NCBI RefSeq assembly: GCF_003063315.1
Contig: NZ_NERV01000001.1
Location: 558,001-622,000 of the forward strand
Direction: 5' to 3'
DNA length: 64,000 nucleotides
From: Limnohabitans sp. T6-5
GTDB lineage: Bacteria > Pseudomonadota > Gammaproteobacteria > Burkholderiales > Burkholderiaceae_C
Below, piece by piece: positions 17,821 through 24,271 of the stretch (position 1 is the stretch's first letter; every line of letters begins with the position of its first letter). Position numbers and translations under genes: made by a program. The notes below the pieces were generated by a model. The model had not been told where the DNA came from. It searched no databases and saw only the letters and a program-made list of their open reading frames with translations.

Positions 17821-18237
17821 ATGAGTAGCAAAATCAAACTAGCCTTGGTGTATTTAGGAGCGATCTTTGCGAGTATTGTTTTATTAGCGGCTGTTCAGTC
17901 GCTCGCAACAGGTGGGCCAGGTGGCGCAACAATTATTGGTTACGTTATGGTTTTTGGCTATTTCATTTTGAGATGGAAGCTTGTGGCAGGAAAAATTGTG
18001 ATAAGAGACAAATGGGTATCTGGCTTGCTTCGAGGTTTTGTCCTGATATGTGCATTTGTTATTTTTACCGGTGTCAGTGGTTTCCATGGGGGCAGCGCGG
18101 AAGGAAAAATGTTTGCCGCAGTTATTGCCGTGGTCCTGGCGATAGAAGCGGGGAGGCAAGTTAAGCGACTATCTATCTTCCCAAGTGGACAATACAGAAG
18201 AAACCCAGCAAACGATAAAACCGCCAGAGTCGAATAA
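17821..18237 (+). CDS. Hypothetical membrane protein
   Basis: A 138-residue protein with four hydrophobic stretches: about residues 6-26, 36-52, 69-86 and 96-112. A basic cytoplasmic tail (RQVKRLSIFPSGQYRRN) follows. The start ATG has AAGGAG seven bases upstream, which strongly supports translation. The DNA is AT-richer than the flanking purine genes, consistent with acquired origin. The next gene starts 18 bp downstream, so they probably form an operon. No family recognised. Confidence 0.7.
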   Translation: MSSKIKLALVYLGAIFASIVLLAAVQSLATGGPGGATIIGYVMVFGYFILRWKLVAGKIVIRDKWVSGLLRGFVLICAFVIFTGVSGFHGGSAEGKMFAAVIAVVLAIEAGRQVKRLSIFPSGQYRRNPANDKTARVE

Positions 18238-18255
18238 ATTTTCAGAGAGTCGCTA

Positions 18256-18885
18256 GTGTTTAAGAAAGTGTCGAGATGGTTTTGCAGACCGAGAGACCCT
18301 TCAGGCCACGTCTACTACGCACGGCTAAAGGCTCCGCAAGGTACCTTTTACAAACTCGGCTACACATCAAAAACCAGCTTAGTTGACCGCATGCGCTTCG
18401 CGCAGCTTGGTGATGAGAAGTTGATCGAATGTGAGCTCTTGTTCGCATTCCGAAAGGATGCGTGGGATGTCGAACAAACTCTCCTTGATCATTTTGATAA
18501 GTATCGAACGTTTGGAAAGTTCAGTAACGATCCTCAGATGCCCCTGGCGGGAAGGGGGCAGTCTGAACTATTCCGAGACGACATTCTCGGCTTAGACAGC
18601 GATTTATACCACCCATCTGATGAAGAAGCCATAGACCTCAAGAAAGAGTTTGCCGAAACTGGCGAAGGTTGTCTGCTGACTCTTATCGGTCTTGCGCTTG
18701 TGCCATTCACATTTGGTCTTTCTCTATTGTTCATTGCAGGTGGCTTATCTGGCGTCTTTGGAAACGGGGTCAAGGTACCGCCGCTAAATAAACGGCCTCA
18801 ACACCCTCCACACATCAAATCACTTATTGACTCACTGGTCCAAGCGCATTCAGCTGATATTGGCTTGGCGCAGCCTAACCCTTGA
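18256..18885 (+). CDS. GIY-YIG-like (T5orf172/MUG113-type) protein with hydrophobic segment
   Basis: A 209-residue protein. Residues 17-75 (HVYYARLKAPQGTFYKLGYT, RMRFAQLGDEKLIECELLF) follow the pattern of the T5orf172/MUG113 branch of GIY-YIG nucleases, with YY near the start, YKLGYT as the second motif strand and a conserved Arg (R56-R58). WDVEQTLLDHFDKYR and GQSELF complete the domain. Around residues 135-165 a hydrophobic, glycine-rich stretch (LIGLALVPFTFGLSLLFIAG) could be a membrane hairpin, unusual for a nuclease. It is cotranscribed with the membrane protein upstream. The catalytic glutamate is not certain. Confidence 0.6.
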   Translation: MFKKVSRWFCRPRDPSGHVYYARLKAPQGTFYKLGYTSKTSLVDRMRFAQLGDEKLIECELLFAFRKDAWDVEQTLLDHFDKYRTFGKFSNDPQMPLAGRGQSELFRDDILGLDSDLYHPSDEEAIDLKKEFAETGEGCLLTLIGLALVPFTFGLSLLFIAGGLSGVFGNGVKVPPLNKRPQHPPHIKSLIDSLVQAHSADIGLAQPNP

Positions 18886-19017
18886 TTAATTTGTCGTCCC
18901 TGCAAAACCCCTGCAACCCGCATGAATGCTCGTGATCTGGGTGAATCCGGATGGCCAGAACTCTCAAATATATATTCAATGGAGCCTGTTTTCTGGGAGT
19001 ATTTGAAAGCAGCGCCA

Positions 19018-19271
19018 TGACCGATGACTTTTTCCGTAACCGCTTGGATCAGATGATCGATTTACGCCACCCATTGGCGGTGCTGGCCAACCGCATGCCT
19101 TGGCAAGAAATCGAAGCATCTCTGGCCCAGTGCTGGCCTCGCCAAGTCAAGGCGGGCAAGAAGATCGAGGATCTGGACTTGTTTGGTCTGGTCTCTGTGG
19201 TTGCCAGTGTCAGCATTTACAAGGCGGGCCGACCTCGTCTGCCGACCCGTCAGATGGTGGCCCTGCTGCAG
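19018..19271 (+). pseudogene. IS5-type transposase, N-terminal remnant
   Basis: The frame starts MTDDFFRNRLDQMIDLRHPL, then VLANRMPWQEIEASLA and GRPRLPTRQMVALLQ. This is the start of IS5-family transposases of the MPW...IEA type, which usually exceed 300 residues. After 85 codons it runs straight into repeat copy 4 at 19272 and a nuclease fragment. The DDE domain is absent and no terminal inverted repeats are obvious. The break coincides exactly with the repeat. Confidence 0.75.
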
Positions 19272-19298
19272 TTAATTGGGGTCAGATCCCGATTAATT
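19272..19298 (+). repeat. GGGGTCAGATC-family repeat, copy 4
   Basis: Full-length copy with the core GGGGTCAGATCCCGATTAAT and TTAATT on the left. It abuts the truncated transposase on one side and a nuclease 3' fragment on the other. It is identical by eye to copy 7 (21398-21424). Confidence 0.8.
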
Positions 19299-19461
19299 GG
19301 AAGCTGCGTCTCCGTTGGGGCACGAAGCCGGAACTTTGGCATCTACCCCGTTTCGAAAGATCCAGGGGGCCACTGCAGGTGCGGCCCACAAACCCTGCGC
19401 CGCCGCCTTGGCCGATGCCTGCGCGGCCGCAAAAGCCGTGCGCTGGTGGCTGTCGATCTCG
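19299..19461 (-). pseudogene. Nuclease gene fragment A1 (3' end only)
   Basis: These 163 bp match 21425-21587, the 3' third of the intact nuclease gene, with one difference seen by eye (C at 19304). With the adjoining repeat, 191 bp are duplicated. The fragment encodes only the C-terminal approximately 55 residues and is cut at both ends by repeat copies 4 and 5. The near identity indicates a recent copying event. Confidence 0.85.
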
Positions 19462-19462
19462 G

Positions 19463-19490
19463 ATTAATTGGGGTCAGATACCGATTAATT
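19463..19490 (+). repeat. GGGGTCAGATC-family repeat, copy 5
   Basis: Core reads GGGGTCAGATACCGATTAAT, a one-base variant. It has the same orientation as copy 4 and separates nuclease fragments A1 and A2. Confidence 0.8.
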
Positions 19491-19494
19491 TTTA

Positions 19495-19667
19495 GCCCCA
19501 CTTCCGTTGCGTTGTAACCAAGGAGCCACAGCATTGGTGGCGCACATACCTTTTTGGCTTTAGGTCCGCTGCACTTGTCGTTGCACACGCTTGGCGATGC
19601 CGGATGTCGATTTCGCATTCGCAAGCTTCATGAAGACCAATCCGCACCCGACGCGACTGGGTTCAAT
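19495..19667 (-). pseudogene. Nuclease gene fragment A2 (degraded)
   Basis: This stretch aligns over its whole length with the 3' part of fragment B (21016-21225), for example CTTGGCGATGCCGGATGTCG against CTTGGCGTTGCCGGATGTCA, and GACGCGACT-GGTTCAA near its right end. It has many substitutions and small gaps and no open frame. It is the oldest-looking copy of the nuclease family in this array. Confidence 0.65.
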
Positions 19668-19696
19668 CAGGGTCTTCGCCCAGCTCGTCAGTGCGG

Positions 19697-20599
19697 TCAG
19701 GGTTGGCGTCGCGCATCCATTTCCCGAATCAGCGCACGGGCCTCATCCCCCTCAGGAATCGGCTGGCCGCTGTCGCGCCACTGAACGGCCGACTTGAAGC
19801 CATGTTCCTGCGCATGGCGCCGGAACCAAACGCCCTCGGGGTTGTGGCGCGTGATGCCGTCGAAGACCGTTGCCATTTGCTGGCTCTGCTCCAGGCCCAT
19901 GGCCAGCATCACTTGGTTGACCACCATCTTGTGCATGGCCAAGTGACTCGACGGCACACTGGCGATGCGACTGGCCAGTGCCATCGTGGCGGTTTCCAGT
20001 TCGCTCTGCGGCACCGCGTCGTTGGCCAAGCCCCAGGCCGCAGCGGTGCGCCCATCGATCACATTGCCGGTAAACATCATTTGCTTGGCCCGCGTGGGCC
20101 CCAGGCGGTAGGTCCACATGGCCGTGGTGGGGCAGCCCCAGACGCGGGTGGGCATGTAACCGATGCGGGCATCCTCGGCCATGACCAGCAAGTCGCAGCA
20201 CAGCGCGATGTCGCTGCCGCCGGCCACCGCCGCGCCATGCACCTTGGCAATGGTTGGTTTGGCGCTGCGCCACAGGCTCATGAAGTCCTCTGTGTTGCGC
20301 TTCATGTAGGCGTAGTCGACCATCGGGTCCCATGGCGTGCGCTCCTGCTGACAGGGGTGGTCGATGTCACCTTCTCCGAAAATGCTAAGGTCATAGCCGC
20401 CGGAAAAACCTTTGCCCGCCCCTTCAACCACGATGACGTGAATCGAGGGCTCGGCGTTCGCCCACTCCACTGCGGCGCGGATTTCCCGAGGCGTCTCTTC
20501 GTTGATGGCGTTCAGGCGCTCCGGCCGGTTGAGCAACAGGCGTGCCACGCGCGGGTTACCTTGGTCGGGTTGGATACTCAGAGTCGAAAAATCGGGCAT
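19697..20599 (-). CDS. Enoyl-CoA hydratase/isomerase (crotonase) family protein
   Basis: A 300-residue crotonase-fold enzyme acting on an acyl-CoA. The oxyanion-hole segments are [14 protein letters not shown] (about 64-77) and [20 protein letters not shown] (about 118-137). The first position usually held by Glu in hydratases (about residue 148) lies in [15 protein letters not shown], as in many crotonases of uncertain substrate. The ATG at 20599 has AGGAGAC upstream. It stands alone between nuclease remnants, so no pathway is suggested. Base composition is like the core genes. It may be an original resident gene of this interval. Confidence 0.85.
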   Translation of the reverse strand: MPDFSTLSIQPDQGNPRVARLLLNRPERLNAINEETPREIRAAVEWANAEPSIHVIVVEGAGKGFSGGYDLSIFGEGDIDHPCQQERTPWDPMVDYAYMKRNTEDFMSLWRSAKPTIAKVHGAAVAGGSDIALCCDLLVMAEDARIGYMPTRVWGCPTTAMWTYRLGPTRAKQMMFTGNVIDGRTAAAWGLANDAVPQSELETATMALASRIASVPSSHLAMHKMVVNQVMLAMGLEQSQQMATVFDGITRHNPEGVWFRRHAQEHGFKSAVQWRDSGQPIPEGDEARALIREMDARRQP

Positions 20600-20697
20600 G
20601 TTGTCTCCTGTTGGGAATGATGATGCCGGGTCGGTCACCTCAAGGCGAACGCGGCCAGCGGGATAACAGTGCGCTTGACTATAGTGCTTGGCATGAG

Positions 20698-20931
20698 CCT
20701 AGAAAACGCAGTTGACCGCTTTGAACCCGCAGGAAACCCTTACATATCCTGAACTCCGTGATCACGAAGACGCTCACCTTGTGGGTGATACCGCTACGCA
20801 CCCGATGGCACAGCCCTGGGGGGCACTGGCGGTGTTGCTCGTCGTTGCAGGGGTGCAGCCTGCGTCCTCCTCGCGCCTGGCCATTGCCCCCAGGACTGCA
20901 CCCTCGGGCGCGTTCAACTGCGTTTTCTAGG
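20698..20931. mobile_element. 234-bp MITE-like element with 18-bp perfect terminal inverted repeats
   Basis: CCTAGAAAACGCAGTTGA at 20698-20715 is repeated exactly in inverse at 20914-20931 (TCAACTGCGTTTTCTAGG), enclosing 198 bp without a credible gene. Perfect 18-bp ends are the hallmark of a non-autonomous IS derivative. I see no clear target duplication at the borders. The rest of 20600-20992 outside the element holds nothing I can recognise. Confidence 0.6.
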
Positions 20932-20992
20932 TTGAATTGGCACTGAATTTCGGGTGAACGGGGACAGGCACTGATTCGGCATTCATGAAAAC

Positions 20993-21014
20993 GGGGTCAG
21001 ATCAGCAATTAATT
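20993..21014 (+). repeat. GGGGTCAGATC-family repeat, copy 6 (variant)
   Basis: Reads GGGGTCAGATCAGCAATTAA at its core. It overlaps the stop codon of nuclease fragment B at 21009-21011. Confidence 0.7.
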
Positions 21015-21395
21015 TGAAGCCCCATCCCCGTTGGGGCATGAAGCGGGCACTTTGGCCTCCACCCCGTTGCGATGCACCCAAGGGGCAACTGCGGTGGTGG
21101 CCCACAAACCTTTTTTGACTGCATGGGCCGCTGCGTGTGCAGATGCATAAGCTTGGCGTTGCCGGATGTCAATTTCGCATTTGTAAGCTTCGTAATACCA
21201 AGCCGCACCTGACGCGACTTGGTTCAAGTTGACCTGACTGCAATCGGGCTTGAAAACGGTGCCCAACACCCGGTCGTACTGGTCTTTTCGGCATAAGTGA
21301 CGGTGACACTTTGACCCAAGACCATGGCGGCCAAATGTGCACGCGAAGATAGACCATAGGCTTGATCCAGTTCGGGGGCGTCGATGCTGGCCAGT
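21009..21395 (-). pseudogene. Nuclease gene fragment B (5'-truncated and frameshifted)
   Basis: From 21269 down to the stop at 21009 the minus strand encodes LGTVFKPDCSQVNLNQVASG, AAWYYEAYKCEIDIRQ and, at the C-terminus, VEAKVPASCPNGDGASN, closely matching the intact copies. Upstream the frame is lost: where copy D has TTTTT in GGTCTTTTTCGG, this copy has TTTT at about 21285, a one-base deletion. The 5' part ends abruptly at 21395 inside the SIDAPEL region, where repeat copy 7 starts. It cannot yield an active enzyme. Confidence 0.85.
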
Positions 21396-21397
21396 CG

Positions 21398-21424
21398 TTA
21401 ATTGGGGTCAGATCCCGATTAATT
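21398..21424 (+). repeat. GGGGTCAGATC-family repeat, copy 7
   Basis: Full copy identical to copy 4. It truncates fragment B on its left and supplies the TAA stop codon (21419-21421) of the intact nuclease gene on its right. Confidence 0.85.
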
Positions 21425-21994
21425 GGAAGGTGCGTCTCCGTTGGGGCACGAAGCCGGAACTTTGGCATCTACCCCGTTTCGAAAGATCCAGGGGGCCACT
21501 GCAGGTGCGGCCCACAAACCCTGCGCCGCCGCCTTGGCCGATGCCTGCGCGGCCGCAAAAGCCGTGCGCTGGTGGCTGTCGATCTCGCACTTGTAGGCCT
21601 CGTAATACCAGGCGGCACCGGAAGCCACTTGGCTCAAGTTCACGTTGCTGCAATCGGGCTTGAACACCGTGCCCAACACCCGGTCGTACTGGTCTTTTTG
21701 CGCATATGTGACGGTGACTTGCTGACCCAGTACCAGCGCCGACAAATGTTCGCGTGACTGCGCGCCATAAGCTTGCGCCAATTCCGGGGCGTCGATGCTG
21801 TCAAGCCGGATGGACTGACCGTTTACTGTGATCGTGTCGCCGTCGTGCACCGATGTGACTTTGCCAGCGATGCGCTGCGCCCCCGTGACCGCGCCACAAT
21901 AAGTCGCGCCCGAAACAGACTCCGGGGACACACCATCTCCGCCGCCGCAGGCAGCCAAAAACAAACACCAAAGAATTAATAAAACGCAGCGCAT
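21419..21994 (-). CDS. Staphylococcal-nuclease-like lipoprotein, copy C
   Basis: Predicted exported thermonuclease-type phosphodiesterase. The 191-residue protein has a lipoprotein signal MRCVLLILWCLFLAACGGG (Cys16), so it should be anchored in the outer or inner membrane facing the periplasm. The SNase active-site segments are VHDGDTITV (about 49-57), IRLDSIDAPELAQAYG (Arg, Asp and Glu of the catalytic site) and YDRVLG, which gives the second arginine. A family-specific tail, FRNGVDAKVPASCPNGDAPS, follows. The stop codon lies within repeat copy 7, and an inverted repeat copy lies 43 bp upstream of the ATG, so the gene is bracketed by inverted copies. Confidence 0.88.
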   Translation of the reverse strand: MRCVLLILWCLFLAACGGGDGVSPESVSGATYCGAVTGAQRIAGKVTSVHDGDTITVNGQSIRLDSIDAPELAQAYGAQSREHLSALVLGQQVTVTYAQKDQYDRVLGTVFKPDCSNVNLSQVASGAAWYYEAYKCEIDSHQRTAFAAAQASAKAAAQGLWAAPAVAPWIFRNGVDAKVPASCPNGDAPSN

Positions 21995-22036
21995 GCAGCA
22001 TGGTAATCAAGCCTGAACTGCTCACAAAGAAGAAAC

Positions 22037-22061
22037 AATCGGTATCTGACCCCAATTAATT
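22037..22061 (-). repeat. GGGGTCAGATC-family repeat, copy 8 (inverted)
   Basis: Reads ATCGGTATCTGACCCCAATT on the plus strand, the inverse of copies 4-7. It lies just upstream of nuclease copy C. Confidence 0.8.
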
Positions 22062-22210
22062 CTGTTGGAGTGTTATGAATAATTTTGAAGGGAAACAATG
22101 TTCACACACTGCTGCAGGCAGACCCAACTTTCCAGCTGGGGTAGTGGCTTAAGTTCGATGGATTGCCCCCCGCGTGGGCTTTTTTACGATTCACCTCCTA
22201 AATCGCGTGA

Positions 22211-22239
22211 TTGACAGCACGATCAACAACACCGAGAAT
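22211..22239 (+). promoter_or_regulatory. Putative promoter of the toxin-antitoxin pair
   Basis: TTGACA (22211-22216) and GAGAAT (22234-22239) are separated by 17 bp. The -35 box is consensus, the -10 box weak. The antitoxin starts at 22271. Confidence 0.45.
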
Positions 22240-22270
22240 CACACCCTCTTCCGTTCAATATCATGATGCC

Positions 22271-22546
22271 ATGACACAACTCACAGCCAACGACCTCAAA
22301 GTGCGCGGCATAGCCGCCATTGAATCGGTGCTGACCGATCACACCGAGGCCACCATCTCGGTACGTGGCAAAGATCGGTTTGTCGTCATGGACATGGCGC
22401 AATACCACTACCTGCGTGAATGTGAGCTTGAAGCTGCACTGATGCAAAGCAAAGCTGACGTTGCAGCAGGCCGATCTGTGCAAGAAAGCGCGCAAGACCA
22501 CATGGCACGCCTAGACGCTTTGCTCAACGACACAGCAGCACACTAA
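22271..22546 (+). CDS. Type II antitoxin, Phd/RelB-like
   Basis: A 91-residue acidic protein starting MTQLTANDLKVRGIAAIESV, with the middle segment EATISVRGKDRFVVMDMAQY. This is the DNA-binding, dimer-forming half of prevent-host-death/RelB antitoxins. A variable C-terminal half (ADVAAGRSVQESAQDHMARL) would wrap the toxin. The ATG at 22271 was chosen because upstream in-frame codons have no homology-like sequence. The toxin starts 4 bp after the stop, the usual tight arrangement, and the pair is expected to repress its own promoter. The two genes sit between nuclease copies C and D. Confidence 0.82.
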   Translation: MTQLTANDLKVRGIAAIESVLTDHTEATISVRGKDRFVVMDMAQYHYLRECELEAALMQSKADVAAGRSVQESAQDHMARLDALLNDTAAH

Positions 22547-22550
22547 GGCC

Positions 22551-22826
22551 ATGCCCTACACGCTGGTCATCACTGACAGCTACATGCGCCGTGCGGTGCG
22601 TTTTCTCAAACGCCACCCCGAGCTGCGCAACCCCTACGCCAAAACACTAGGGCTACTTGAGCTCAACCCACACCACCCGTCTTTGCGTTTACATGCCTTA
22701 TCGGGTCGTCTGGCAAGCTTGCACTCGGTATCCATCAACCTGTCATACCGCATCACCTTAGAGCTGATCATTCAAGACCAGCAGATCATTCTCGTCAATG
22801 TGGGCGATCACGACACGGTGTATTGA
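22551..22826 (+). CDS. Type II toxin, RelE/ParE/YafQ-like
   Basis: A 91-residue basic protein. The RelE-fold pattern is clear: MRRAVRFLKRHPELRNPYAK, then LNPHHPSLRLHALSGRLASL, then SVSINLSYRITLELIIQDQQ and a final VGDHDTVY. The H-x-L-x-G and the closing G-x-H-D-x-V-Y are typical of ribosome-dependent mRNA interferases of the YafQ type. Start codon selection is fixed by the 4-bp gap from the antitoxin. The target is inferred from the fold only. Confidence 0.85.
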   Translation: MPYTLVITDSYMRRAVRFLKRHPELRNPYAKTLGLLELNPHHPSLRLHALSGRLASLHSVSINLSYRITLELIIQDQQIILVNVGDHDTVY

Positions 22827-22844
22827 CTCACATGAATTGGCATG

Positions 22845-22867
22845 AATTGGGGTCAGATCCCAATTAA
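22845..22867 (+). repeat. GGGGTCAGATC-family repeat, copy 9
   Basis: Here the hairpin arms AATTGGG and CCCAATT pair perfectly around GTCAGAT. It supplies the TAA stop codon (22864-22866) of nuclease copy D. Confidence 0.8.
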
Positions 22868-23439
22868 CCACTCGGTCCATCCCCATTCGGACACGAAGCT
22901 GGAACTTTGGCATCCACCCCATTGCGAAAAACCCAGGGTGCCATCGCAGGCGCAGCCCACAGCCCACGCGACGATGCCTTGGCCGTGGTCTGTGCCGTTG
23001 CATACGCCATCCGCAGCTGGATGTCGATCTCACACTTGTAAGCCTCGTAATACCACGCGGCCCCCGAGGCCACTTGGCTCAAGTTCACGTTGCTGCAATC
23101 GGGTGTGAACACGGTGCCCAGCACCCGGTCATACTGGTCTTTTTCGGCGTAGGTGACGGTGACTTGCTGCCCCAGCACCAGCGCAGACAAATGGTCGCGT
23201 GACTGCGAACCGTAGGCCTGCGCCAATTCCGGGGCGTCAATGCTGCCCAGTCGGATGGACTCACCATTCACAGTGATGGTGTCGCCGTCGTGCACCGATG
23301 TGACCTTGCCTGCGATGCGCTGCGCACCTGAGGGCATGCCGCAATAGCTCGCACCTGAAGCCGACAGTGAAGAGATGCCATCACTTCCGCCACAGGCCGT
23401 CAAAAACAAACACAGAAAAATGAATGAAAAACGCAACAT
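22864..23439 (-). CDS. Staphylococcal-nuclease-like lipoprotein, copy D
   Basis: A second intact copy, also 191 residues from the ATG at 23439. The signal MLRFSFIFLCLFLTACGG has a good lipobox (LTAC). Active-site segments are VHDGDTITV, IRLGSIDAPELAQAYG and YDRVLG, and the tail is FRNGVDAKVPASCPNGDGPS. All catalytic residues expected for SNase (two Asp, Glu, two Arg) are present. The protein is roughly 85-90% like copy C by eye. An upstream in-frame start at 23481 is less likely because it would bury the signal peptide. The stop lies in repeat copy 9, as for copies B and C. Confidence 0.88.
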   Translation of the reverse strand: MLRFSFIFLCLFLTACGGSDGISSLSASGASYCGMPSGAQRIAGKVTSVHDGDTITVNGESIRLGSIDAPELAQAYGSQSRDHLSALVLGQQVTVTYAEKDQYDRVLGTVFTPDCSNVNLSQVASGAAWYYEAYKCEIDIQLRMAYATAQTTAKASSRGLWAAPAMAPWVFRNGVDAKVPASCPNGDGPSG

Positions 23440-23577
23440 GCGGCATGGTATCGGAGCCGCCACTGCGGCGCAAAGTTTCAACGCTTAAGCATGGGTAGAC
23501 GCATGGCCAGCTGTGAAAGTTATCTATATTCGCCTGAGCGAATGCTCAATTCAAGTAAACAACTTCTACCCCACATC

Positions 23578-23636
23578 ATTCCGCATTTCACGGACTTACA
23601 TTCCGAATTTCACGGAGTCAAATTCCGAGATTTACG
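23578..23636. repeat. Three tandem ATTCCGNATTTCACGG repeats, 22-bp period
   Basis: ATTCCGCATTTCACGG at 23578, ATTCCGAATTTCACGG at 23600 and a weaker ATTCCGAGATTTACG at 23622 are spaced by exactly 22 bp. Multiple internal repeats of this kind are found at ends of IS21-type elements, so this may be an IS end remnant. The rest of 23440-23746 shows only a TGAGC/GCTCA palindrome near 23540. Confidence 0.55.
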
Positions 23637-23746
23637 ACGGCGATGAAACCCTGCCCTTGGGCAACAACATTTGGGCTGCGCCTTTATCGACACTGTGGGG
23701 CGCGTAATCAGCCCTGACAACGACAGTCACCCCACCCGCACCGACC

Positions 23747-24100
23747 TCAAGACCCCCGATAAGTCGAATAGCTCCAAGGACTGGCCAGCAGCGGCACGTG
23801 GTAGTGCTGGTCTTCGTGCGCCACACCGAAGTCCAGGCTCACTTTGTTCAAAAAGTTGGGCTCGGGCAGTTCCACGCCTTTGGCCTTGAAGTAGCCCGCC
23901 ACATCGAACACCAGGCGGTAAGTGCCTTTGCGAAGGCTGGCGTGGTCGTACAACATGCCGTCGGGGTTGCGGCCGTCGTGGTTGAGGGTGAAGCTTTTTA
24001 CCAAGGTGGCCTGCTCGCCTTGCGTGGTGTACAGCGCAACCTGCATGCCCGCAGCGGGGCAGCCGTGCATTGTGTCCAGAACGTGTGTGCTCAATCCCAT
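23747..24100 (-). CDS. uraH: 5-hydroxyisourate hydrolase
   Basis: Hydrolyses 5-hydroxyisourate made by PuuD to OHCU. The 117-residue, transthyretin-like protein starts MGLSTHVLDTMHGCPAAGM, has NHDGRNPDG in the middle and HYHVPLLASPWSYSTYRGS at the end. The C-terminal Y-R-G-S and the His and Arg in these segments form the active site. The start is the ATG at 24100; an open frame extends upstream but lacks family sequence. It is divergent from the GntR gene with a shared 170-bp control region. Confidence 0.95.
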   Translation of the reverse strand: MGLSTHVLDTMHGCPAAGMQVALYTTQGEQATLVKSFTLNHDGRNPDGMLYDHASLRKGTYRLVFDVAGYFKAKGVELPEPNFLNKVSLDFGVAHEDQHYHVPLLASPWSYSTYRGS

Positions 24101-24177
24101 GGTGTGGCTCGCTTGTGTTGGTGAAGGGTCAAAAGGGTGTTTTTGGCAGGGCTTTTGGAGCTCAGCCAAACCGGTCG

Positions 24178-24197
24178 ACCGAAGTGTATACAATTTT
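24178..24197. promoter_or_regulatory. Predicted GntR operator between uraH and gntR
   Basis: ACCGAAGTGTATACAATTTT, with the palindrome TGTATACA at 24185-24192. It is 78 bp upstream of uraH and 75 bp upstream of the GntR gene, so one site could serve both divergent promoters. It matches the site before puuD in 19 of 20 positions. A TATGAT at 24209-24214 could be the gntR -10 box. Confidence 0.7.
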
Positions 24198-24271
24198 GCA
24201 TTTAGTGGCTATGATTTGCGCCACAGGTCCAAAAACACCTATAAAAACACCCGTCAAAGGGACTGCGAGAC

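Noticed and set aside
20712-20930. A 72-codon frame starting MTALNPQETLT
   Set aside because: It lies wholly inside the 234-bp inverted-repeat element and has no family features or ribosome binding site.
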